From: CAWUIO01 sp963922455
Lineage (GTDB): Bacteria > Bacteroidota > Bacteroidia > Cytophagales > Microscillaceae
NCBI GenBank assembly: GCA_963922455.1
Contig: CAWUIO010000104.1
Coordinates: 1-22,755, forward strand
Length of the DNA stretch: 22,755 nt
Reading direction: 5' to 3'
Shown: piece after piece, positions 16,388 through 22,755 of the stretch
How the letters are laid out: each line of letters begins with the position of its first letter
Numbering within the stretch: position 1 is the first letter of the stretch
Position numbers and translations under genes: made by a program
The notes under the pieces: generated by a model
Seen by the model: only the letters and a program-made list of their open reading frames with translations
Database searches by the model: none
What the model was told of the DNA's origin: nothing

Positions 16388-16942
16388 GGCGATTGGTGGT
16401 ACACCTGGCAAGCCAATGGGATGCTGGGCAAGGTCAAAAGACCTGATGGCAGCAAAATCTCCTGCAAGTACGATGCCTTAGGCCGAAGGACAGCCAAAAT
16501 CAACGAAGCCAGCCAAGAAATCACTAGATTTGTATGGGACGGGAACGTACCCTTGCACGAGTGGAAGTACAAGCTAGCCCAAAGGCCCCAAATCATCGCC
16601 AATGATATTGGAGAACTATCCTTGGATAAGGAAGAACCTACCAAGCATTTGGTTACTTGGGTTTTTGATGAGGGAAGCTTCAGTCCTTGTGCCAAGATTA
16701 CCGAAGAAGACACTTACAGCATTATCACCGATTACTTGGGGACCCCCTGTTTGATGTACAATAGCATAGGCAATCAGGTTTGGAAAGCCGAGCTAGACAT
16801 TTACGGAAGGATTAGAAAACAAGAAAAAGGCAGTCCTGCCGATTGTCCTTTTAGGTATGCCGGGCAGTATGAGGATTTGGAGACGGGGCGCTGTATTATA
16901 ATCGATTTAGGTATTATGATGCGTATATGGGTGGGTATGTGA
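16388..16942 (+). pseudogene. Orphan Rhs core fragment 3, frameshifted
   Basis: Starts within the YD region (GDWWYTWQANGMLGKV, aligning to KYQWNASGMLAKV of the complete Rhs). It runs through YDALGRRTAKI, WDGNVPLHEW, YSIITDYLGTP and FRYAGQYEDLETG. It carries an insert absent from the complete Rhs (about IIANDIGELSLDKEEPTKH) and differs from it far more than orphan 2 does. After ETG the frame breaks near 16887-16893: the family reads YYNRFRYYD, but here that string sits in another frame, so this frame runs on to a stop at 16942. The DPIGL part follows in the next ORF. There is no start or PAAR domain. The upstream side begins abruptly after repeat E copy 2. Confidence 0.8.
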
Positions 16943-17451
16943 GTCAGGATCCGATTGGGTTGAGGGGAAGGAATCCAAATATTTATGCTTATGTATCTGA
17001 TTCTAATATTTGGTTAGATAGCTTCGGTTTGACTTGTGAAGGAAAAGCAATTGTTAAACAATGGGAGAATAATTATCCAGAAGGACATTTTACAATTGAA
17101 ATTCATTACAACGGCAAGTCACTGGAAACTCATCAAGTTGGAGCAGGCCAACTTAGAAGAGGCTTTCCGACTCAAACTTATATAGTGACGACTAAACAAG
17201 TTTCTCCTGGACTAGTCCCAACCTCAAGTCCCATTAAATCAGTTGAAATAGAGATACCAAATGCAAAAGAAGCAATGGCTAAGCAAATAGAACAGATGAA
17301 AGCGGGTGATTTTGGACAATATACTCCAACGGGTAATTCTTGTATGACTCATGTGGTTGACATATTGGATTCTGGTGGAGTTGATGGTCTATCAAAAGGA
17401 CGCAAAGGCTTAGAAGCATTTGCTAAAAGATATGGATTTGGTAAACTTTAA
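16927..17451 (+). CDS. Orphan Rhs 3' end with tip CT3, possible papain-like/NlpC-type toxin
   Basis: Continues the frameshifted Rhs fragment: MGGYVSQDPIGL (DPIGL at 8-12), YAYVSDSNIWLDSFGL (to 35), then a tip of about 139 residues. The tip has GHFTIEIHYNG (H54, H60) and ends with YTPTGNSCMTHVVDILDSGGV, where C139 follows Asn-Ser at the start of a helix. A Cys at the start of a helix after a small polar residue, with an upstream His, suggests a permuted papain-fold (NlpC/P60- or LRAT-like) hydrolase or deamidase; this is an inference from pattern only. The ATG at 16927 lies inside the conserved core end and is unlikely to be a natural start. The open tip suggests a preserved but silent cassette. 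Confidence 0.7.
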   Translation: MGGYVSQDPIGLRGRNPNIYAYVSDSNIWLDSFGLTCEGKAIVKQWENNYPEGHFTIEIHYNGKSLETHQVGAGQLRRGFPTQTYIVTTKQVSPGLVPTSSPIKSVEIEIPNAKEAMAKQIEQMKAGDFGQYTPTGNSCMTHVVDILDSGGVDGLSKGRKGLEAFAKRYGFGKL

Positions 17452-17466
17452 ATAATGCTTTAGTTT

Positions 17467-17805
17467 ATGATGCTTTTAGGCAGTTGTGAGAAACATGGTA
17501 ATTCTGCAATTGAGCATAGAATTTCCTGGGAATTGATTAAGAAGATAAATAACAGAGAGTACATAACTCCATCGTCAATTATAGTCATAAAACTATCTTG
17601 GGAAAGATATACCGATAAATTCATAATGAATCAAGAATTTATTTCAGAAAATAATTATCCAATTGAACAAGTATTTGAAACCGAAGAAGAACTGGATAAA
17701 GAAGTTAATTTTTTGATGGAAAATTATCTTGGAGGAATATGTATAAAATGCCTTATAGAGTACCAAAAAAAATTTGAAACCGATTTATTAAAGTTACTTT
17801 CTTAG
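17467..17805 (+). CDS. Presumed immunity protein to tip CT3, 112 aa
   Basis: Starts 15 bases after the CT3 stop. It is acidic with alternating charged helices (VFETEEELDKEVNFLMENYLGG) and two or three Cys (C7, and ICIKC near 93-97). The N-terminus MMLLGSC looks like a lipobox, but the hydrophobic segment before Cys is only four residues, too short for a normal lipoprotein signal. Either the true start differs, a signal peptide has been lost, or the match is chance. The second Met (17470) is an equally possible start. No family recognised; the immunity role comes from position and AT-rich composition. Confidence 0.6.
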   Translation: MMLLGSCEKHGNSAIEHRISWELIKKINNREYITPSSIIVIKLSWERYTDKFIMNQEFISENNYPIEQVFETEEELDKEVNFLMENYLGGICIKCLIEYQKKFETDLLKLLS

Positions 17806-18117
17806 TGTGGAAGTTGTCTAAAGTTTTCAACCGATTTTTCCCACTTTCCCCCCACCAACTGGTACAAGGGTAAAGCAGGGCCCTTGCACTAAAGATTGGG
17901 AAATTATCCCCACCCCACGCAAGCTTCGCCGCCAGGTATGACTTGTGGAACCGAATAAGGGAAGTTTGTAACTTCCAAGTACTGCCATGAGCTTTTAAAT
18001 GGCCCCACAGGCCACTTAAAAGTTATTATAAATAGAACGTTTCTGTATTCAGCCACTCGGCTGAACGGGAGAATTTAGCGAGGTGTAAGGGAATGAAGCG
18101 GCCTCGGTTTTCTAAAA
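17806..18117. other. Non-coding region with strong hairpins before vgrG
   Basis: About 310 bases without a gene. It contains GGAAGTT/AACTTCC (17959-17976, loop TTGT) and a long stem at 17992-18022 pairing CTTTTAA-TGGCC with GGCCA-TTAAAAG around CCACA with one mismatch. A third stem is TTCAGCC/GGCTGAA (18048-18065, loop ACTC). These resemble in form the small hairpins at the other cassette ends. The long stem could terminate transcription from the cassette array before vgrG. Confidence 0.5.
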
Positions 18118-18265
18118 CAAAACCGGCTGAGGGATAGAGCGGCCTGTTTGAGCCCGCCGCGGGTCCGTGCGCGGGCCGGCGAGTAGCGAAAGCCCGACCC
18201 CCGCCCCTTACAATGAGGTGAATGGGAATACAAATAAACCAGGGCGGGGGGCAGCCCCACGTAGT
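18118..18265 (+). repeat. Dispersed GC-rich repeat, copy D
   Basis: Plus-oriented member of the family at 2341. It has AGGGATAGAGCGGCC, TGTTTGAGC, GGCGAGTAGCGAAAGCCC and ends GGGGGGCAGCCCCAC, with an inner CCGCGGG/GCGCGGGCC stretch. It lies just before vgrG, the first gene of the second structural block. Confidence 0.65.
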
Positions 18266-18300
18266 TTACAAGATTATATAAAAACAAAACATTAGATATT

Positions 18301-20208
18301 GTGGCCAGGAAAGCAAAAGTAAAAGTAGAAATCGATGGAGAAGCCATTGTTTTAATTGCCCAGTTGAGCATCCATCAAATGATCCAGGGGCATCACCAGT
18401 TTGAGTTACGCTGCCCAGTCAAGGAATCGGGTACCAGCTTGATCGATTTTTGCCAGCAGCATATCCAAAAAGAAATCAAAATTGAGCTAGCCCCCGGACT
18501 AGATCCCGACAGTACGGCCAATTTTTTCCGGGGCATCGTGACCGGCATCGGTCTGAATAAAAATATGGGCGCAGCCGAAGAGATTATTATCACCGGTAGC
18601 AGCCCTAGTATTATTCTTGAAGATGGCCCTCACTGCCAATCCTTTCTGGAAATGCCTTTAAGCAATATAGTTAATAATGTAGTAGGCCGCTATGGGGAGA
18701 GTGCCCAAGTAGACCCGATGTACCAAGCCGCCTTGCCCTATCACGTGCAATACAAAGAAAGCAGCTTTGCCTTTTTGAGACGCACCGCCGCTACCTATGG
18801 GGAATGGTTTTACTACGACGGGAGCCAGCTCTGTTTTGGCAATAGAGAGGAAGGTGAGGAAATCGAGCTTAAATTTGGCCGTGACTTGTTTAGCTTTGAT
18901 ATGGGCCTGTACCTGAAGCCCACCCACTTCAAATGGATGGGTTATGACCCGGTCCATCACCAATTTCCCGAGAGTAGCAGTGCCGACCTCAACCTGAGCG
19001 ACCTGGACGAATACGGCAATATTGCCCTCGAGGCTTCAGAAACGCTCTTTGCCCAAAGCCCGGTCGTACCGGCCCAATTTCCTGCCCTCAGGACAAATGA
19101 AGATCTCAATGCCGTGGCCCAAAAAAGGCGCAATAGCCTAGCTTCCGATTTGGTCTATTTTACCGGCAATAGCGATAACCTAGCGCTCACCGTGGGGGCC
19201 ACCATCAAAACCACGGGAAGTTATGAGGGGGGCGATGCCGAGTATGGCAGTTTTACAATAATAAAGGTGAGCCATCTAATCGATAACTTAGGCAACTATC
19301 AAAATCATTTTGTGGCTATTCCGGCTATTTTGAGCAGTCCGCCCAATCTTTTCCCTGGCCATACTCCTCTGTGCGAAGCGCAAATTGCCGAAGTAATCGA
19401 CAATCACGACACGGAAGAACTGGGAAGACTGCAAGTACAGTTCCCCTGGCAAAAAGCCGATGGCGGAACGAGCCCCTGGATCCGTCTCGTCTCTACAGCC
19501 GGTGGGGGCACCCACGGCTTTTATTTTATGCCCGAAATTGGCGACCAAGTCCTGGTAGGCTTTGAGTACAATGACCCCAACTTGCCCTACGTGATGGGAG
19601 CTATGTACCACGGTGAAGCCAAGCCTCAGGAAGTGAGCGACCCCAACAATAATAAGAAAGTACTCCGAACCAAAAGTGGTAATCAGATCGCCCTTAGTGA
19701 TGAAGGGGGAGGGGAAGGGATCAGAATTGTCAATGGGAGTAATGTGCTTACTTTAACTATGGGGGAAGGGGGAAAGATCACTATCTCGACAGATGGGGCT
19801 TTAGAATTGAATGGAAAAACGGTTAGTATTGCCTCAAAAGAACTTTTTGAGATTAAAGCTGGAAAAGAACTTAAAGTAAGCTCGGGGGATGACACCGTGA
19901 TCCATGCTGGTACAAATGGTAAAGATTTTAAAGTTCACGCGGGCTCTGGTGTCTTCATGCAAGCCGACGGAAAAGATTTTAAAGTAATTGCCAAAAGTGC
20001 GCTCACCTTAGATTCTAATGAAGGCGATATTCGGGTAAAAACCCCCAAAGTGCTCAATCTACAAGGGGTAAATTGTGCCAAATTAAGTGGCAATAACATT
20101 GAGATTAAAGGGGAGTCCTCCACAGATATATCGGCCCCTAACCATGTCACGGTAAAAAGTGATAATGGAACGACCGAAATCACAGGAATGATGGTCAAAT
20201 TAAATTAA
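18301..20208 (+). CDS. vgrG: T6SS spike protein VgrG (TssI)
   Basis: VgrG trimers form the spike on top of the Hcp tube; a PAAR domain (here on the Rhs protein) sharpens and arms it. The 635-residue protein has a gp27-like N-terminal part (about 1-345; HQMIQGHHQFELRCPV, FFRGIVTGI). A gp5-like OB fold follows (about 358-440; CEAQIAEVIDNHDTEELGRLQVQFPW, SPWIRL, FMPEIGDQVLVGFEYNDPNLPYVMGAMYH). The C-terminal part is a beta-helix of short repeats (about 475-635; KEFxIKAG-, KDFKV-type units). No extra effector domain follows. The start is GTG at 18301: no in-frame ATG lies upstream before a stop, and the next ATG (residue 27) would remove conserved sequence. TssE follows after 6 bases. Confidence 0.94.
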   Translation: MARKAKVKVEIDGEAIVLIAQLSIHQMIQGHHQFELRCPVKESGTSLIDFCQQHIQKEIKIELAPGLDPDSTANFFRGIVTGIGLNKNMGAAEEIIITGSSPSIILEDGPHCQSFLEMPLSNIVNNVVGRYGESAQVDPMYQAALPYHVQYKESSFAFLRRTAATYGEWFYYDGSQLCFGNREEGEEIELKFGRDLFSFDMGLYLKPTHFKWMGYDPVHHQFPESSSADLNLSDLDEYGNIALEASETLFAQSPVVPAQFPALRTNEDLNAVAQKRRNSLASDLVYFTGNSDNLALTVGATIKTTGSYEGGDAEYGSFTIIKVSHLIDNLGNYQNHFVAIPAILSSPPNLFPGHTPLCEAQIAEVIDNHDTEELGRLQVQFPWQKADGGTSPWIRLVSTAGGGTHGFYFMPEIGDQVLVGFEYNDPNLPYVMGAMYHGEAKPQEVSDPNNNKKVLRTKSGNQIALSDEGGGEGIRIVNGSNVLTLTMGEGGKITISTDGALELNGKTVSIASKELFEIKAGKELKVSSGDDTVIHAGTNGKDFKVHAGSGVFMQADGKDFKVIAKSALTLDSNEGDIRVKTPKVLNLQGVNCAKLSGNNIEIKGESSTDISAPNHVTVKSDNGTTEITGMMVKLN

Positions 20209-20214
20209 AAACCT

Positions 20215-20655
20215 ATGATCCATCACTATTCTCTCCCCATCAACCTGGCCAGCCTCATGCGGGGGCAAACCGAATTAAAAAAATGTGACCTGCCCAGCTC
20301 CGTCCGGCAGCATATCTTTATGATCTTGCTTAGCAAGCCCGGGGAGTACCGTTACGACCGGGCTTATGGCTCTCCGATCTGGGAATTTGATTTTGACTAC
20401 CTCCAGTCCATTCAAAAAGCCAAAGCCAATCTGGAGCGGGCTTTAAAAGCTATCATAGAGCAACAAGAACCCCGTTTGGGCGAAGTCACGGTAAAAATCA
20501 ATTTTGGCAGCAAGGAGTTTAAGAAAAACCGGTTTTCCGAAAACCGGCAGGTCAAAAAAGAAGTGGCTGTCTATGTACAGGGCACTTTGCTGGAAACCAA
20601 CCAACCTTTTAAACCGGCCCCTTATGTGATTTATATCAGTCCGGTAACGGTATAA
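20215..20655 (+). CDS. tssE: T6SS baseplate protein TssE (gp25-like)
   Basis: Baseplate wedge component, homologous to phage T4 gp25, that starts sheath polymerisation. It has 146 residues. The GPW/gp25 signature is clear: an N-terminal helix with SSVRQHIFMILLSKPGEYRYDRAYGSPIWEFDF, where the usual motif is a GE-R pattern followed by GS and W-x-DF. Next comes a long helix (QSIQKAKANLERALKAIIEQQEPRL), then strands (EVTVKINF, VKKEVAVYVQGTL). The C-terminus (PYVIYISPVTV) is a beta strand. It starts 6 bases after vgrG and is almost surely co-transcribed with it. A gap of about 100 bases to tssF follows. Confidence 0.93.
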   Translation: MIHHYSLPINLASLMRGQTELKKCDLPSSVRQHIFMILLSKPGEYRYDRAYGSPIWEFDFDYLQSIQKAKANLERALKAIIEQQEPRLGEVTVKINFGSKEFKKNRFSENRQVKKEVAVYVQGTLLETNQPFKPAPYVIYISPVTV

Positions 20656-20757
20656 AACTTTTTACTGGTTTACTTCACATTTTAAGGTAAAAAGATAAGT
20701 ATACTGTTATTATTGAAAATAATTTTTATAAATTGACAGTCCACACAAACCAATAGC

Positions 20758-22620
20758 ATGCATACTGAGTCTGAGCGAGACATTAAGAGACGCTTAGAAA
20801 AAGAAGCGCTCAAAGCCTGGGGACACACCGAGACCGAAAGAATGGACCTAGCCAATACCTTTGATCCTTTGGTCAGTTTATTGTTAGGTGCATGTTCTGT
20901 CGAGTTTGGCAAGGTCTACCGGGAAATCCTCGCTTCCCGCAACCGGGTGCTATCTTCCGTCATTGAGCTCCTCGCCCCCGAAATCTACCTACGCCCCCGG
21001 CCCGCTCACGCCATTATGCACGCCCGGCCCAAAGATACCCGGGCCGTCCTAGAAAAAAACCACCAGTTTTCCGTCACCACCAAAACCGCTGAGATATTTT
21101 TCACCCCGGCCACCTCGGTCAAACTAGTAGATGGTGATGTGAAGTTTTTGGCTTTTCACAATCGTATCTTAAACGTGGCGCAATTTCCCGACCGCCCGGT
21201 TTACTTAAAGGCCCCCAAGCCCCTGCCCCCTCAGGATTTCTGGATAGGGCTAGAGATGAAAAACCAAGTGGAAACCCTGGCCGGGCTATCCTTCTTCTGG
21301 GATTGGCACGAGGATACCCACAAAAGTGATATATACTATCAGCTGCTTGGCTTGGCTACTTGGTCGGTAGAAGGCCTCCCCCTAAAAACCAAGATAGGCC
21401 TCCCTCGCAAGGAGGTCCCGGCGGAGTACTCCCCAGAACTGGCCGGTTTTCAGGAAGAATACTCCATCACCCACAAGCTCGAGCAAGATATTGTAAGTAC
21501 CTACCAGTCCCGTTTTATTACCCTAGAGGGATTTGAAAATGCCCCCGATAAAAAGCCGATCTATGATCTCAAGAGAGGCTACCCCGAAGCATTCGAGCAA
21601 TACTTCCGCTTGCCCGATTTAGTACCACTTAACGAAGACCGTTTGCTTTGGATCAAAGTCAGCTTTCCCGGGGCTTTCCCGAGCGAAATGCTCGCCAAAG
21701 TAGATTGCCTGATCAATTGCGTCCCCATTCTCAACCGTCGATTGGTAAAACAGACCAAAAAACTGAAAGAAAATATCAATATCCTGGCCCTGGACAGCCA
21801 AGACTTTTTTCTGGACATCAAATCCTTACAAGATAGCCAGGGCCAAAGTTATCATGCTATCCCGCTTACCAATATCCGAAACTATCAGAGCGGTACCTAT
21901 ACCTTGCGAAAAGAAGGCGTAGGCCGTTTTGACCACCGAAACGCCCGGGAAATGCTGAGTCAATTGATCGATCTGCTCCGGGACGATAGTGCGGCCTTTG
22001 CTGCCTTCAACAAGCGGGATTTCCTAGACAGTAAGATTCTCAAGCTTAATCAGGAAATTTCGGAGCTAGAGCAATTCATCAAAAAAGACGAACACGCCGA
22101 AGAGGCCGTTCCCTACCTCATCGTCCGCCCCCCCCGCCGGGAAGAAACCGTGTTTGTAGAATACTGGGTAAGCCAGGGCACAGCGGCCAATCAAGTTGCT
22201 TTTGGCCACCCCATGAACATGAGCGATGTCTTGCCCCTGGAAAAAAATAGCTTAAAACTGATCTTATCCCCGATAAGTGGCTGCAACCGTCCCAATTTGG
22301 AGGAAAGCTTGTCGCAGTATAAAAATGCCATGCTCACCCGGGGGAGAATTGTAACCCACCAAGATATCAAAACCTACTGCACTTCCTTTTTGGGCGAGCA
22401 CTTGAAGGCCATCGAGGTAAACAAGGAGGTATACCTCGGAGAGTTACCGCATCAAGGCTTTATCCGGGTCATCCGGGTCAAGGTATTTCTGACCAAGCAA
22501 GGCATGTATGATGACAAAGCCTGGAACGAGAGAAGACAGGAGTTGGAGGGCAAACTAAATCAATACTCGACCAAAGTATTGCCCATACAAGTTGAGTTCA
22601 TAGATCAGGAACAAAGATAA
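20758..22620 (+). CDS. tssF: T6SS baseplate protein TssF (VasA)
   Basis: Large baseplate wedge protein that works with TssG, TssE and TssK. It has 620 residues, the expected size. Family features are the N-terminal helix with LANTFDPLVSLLLGACSVEFGKVYREIL, then ELLAPEIYLRPRPAHAIMHARP (about 75-96), typical of TssF. The middle is beta-rich with FFWDWHED and LPDLVPLNEDRLLWIKVSFPGAFP, and the C-terminal third has RGRIVTHQDIKTYCTSFLGEHLKAIEV. It lies about 100 bases after tssE. tssG would normally follow but the window ends first. The leader before it is AT-rich, so a separate promoter is possible, but I see no clear one. No disruption seen. Confidence 0.93.
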   Translation: MHTESERDIKRRLEKEALKAWGHTETERMDLANTFDPLVSLLLGACSVEFGKVYREILASRNRVLSSVIELLAPEIYLRPRPAHAIMHARPKDTRAVLEKNHQFSVTTKTAEIFFTPATSVKLVDGDVKFLAFHNRILNVAQFPDRPVYLKAPKPLPPQDFWIGLEMKNQVETLAGLSFFWDWHEDTHKSDIYYQLLGLATWSVEGLPLKTKIGLPRKEVPAEYSPELAGFQEEYSITHKLEQDIVSTYQSRFITLEGFENAPDKKPIYDLKRGYPEAFEQYFRLPDLVPLNEDRLLWIKVSFPGAFPSEMLAKVDCLINCVPILNRRLVKQTKKLKENINILALDSQDFFLDIKSLQDSQGQSYHAIPLTNIRNYQSGTYTLRKEGVGRFDHRNAREMLSQLIDLLRDDSAAFAAFNKRDFLDSKILKLNQEISELEQFIKKDEHAEEAVPYLIVRPPRREETVFVEYWVSQGTAANQVAFGHPMNMSDVLPLEKNSLKLILSPISGCNRPNLEESLSQYKNAMLTRGRIVTHQDIKTYCTSFLGEHLKAIEVNKEVYLGELPHQGFIRVIRVKVFLTKQGMYDDKAWNERRQELEGKLNQYSTKVLPIQVEFIDQEQR

Positions 22621-22687
22621 AAAACCTTAAACCGTTTGGAATAGCAAGCCTATATAAACGAATACTTGAACATGGATTAAAAAAATA

Positions 22688-22755
22688 GGGGCTTGCCCGC
22701 GCCAGGAAAAAAAGTATACCCTTGCCCATAATTGCCTGCGCGGGCCGGGCTGGGC
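22688..22755 (-). repeat. Dispersed GC-rich repeat, copy C (cut by window end)
   Basis: Begins GGGGCTTGCCCGCG, as copy B does, and reaches GCGCGGGCCGGGCTG before the window ends. It is in the minus orientation, after tssF. Confidence 0.6.

Noticed and set aside
13950..18117. CRISPR array made by the repeated hairpins
   Set aside because: The hairpins are few, unevenly spaced and not identical, with genes between them and no cas genes.
18301..20208. Fused effector domain on VgrG
   Set aside because: The C-terminus is a repetitive beta-helix that ends without an added domain.

Overview
The window is part of a Bacteroidota-type (subtype iii) type VI secretion system (T6SS) locus carrying an Rhs toxin cassette array. 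The short Hcp of the TssD kind, the divergent TssB/TssC/TssE/TssF set, a possible TTTG/TAnnTTTG-like promoter and the general lack of Shine-Dalgarno sequences point to Bacteroidota, perhaps a free-living member of Saprospiria or Cytophagia. I cannot name a species from sequence alone.

Layout. Bases 1-2340 are accessory DNA: an unrecognised plus-strand gene, a structured tRNA-3'-end-like motif flanked by perfect inverted repeats, and a minus-strand coiled-coil gene with its own terminator. Bases 2767-7654 form the first structural block: tssH (ClpV unfoldase), tssB and tssC (contractile sheath) and hcp/tssD (inner tube). Bases 7957-13949 form the effector block: a TPR-like protein, overlapping by 7 bases a 1392-residue PAAR-Rhs toxin, which abuts its presumed immunity gene. 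Bases 13950-17805 hold two further Rhs 3' ends without an intact core, each with a different toxin tip and its own presumed immunity gene. They are separated by small hairpins and a broken IS982-family transposase. Bases 18301-22620 form the second structural block: vgrG (spike), tssE and tssF (baseplate). tssG, tssK and the membrane-complex genes are not in the window.

How it fits together. Hcp rings stack inside the TssB/TssC sheath, which assembles on the TssE/TssF baseplate. VgrG, tipped by the PAAR domain of the Rhs protein, is fired with the toxin packed inside the Rhs shell, and TssH recycles the spent sheath. The TPR-like protein is positioned and translationally coupled as an effector adaptor or chaperone. 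The orphan cassettes look like a silent store of alternative toxin tips: about 130 bases of Rhs core next to the active tip are almost identical in the first orphan, enough for tip exchange by recombination.

Repeats. A GC-rich dispersed repeat occurs four times and brackets each structural block as an inverted pair (plus copy before, minus copy after). A second hairpin repeat occurs as two direct copies around the IS982 remnant.
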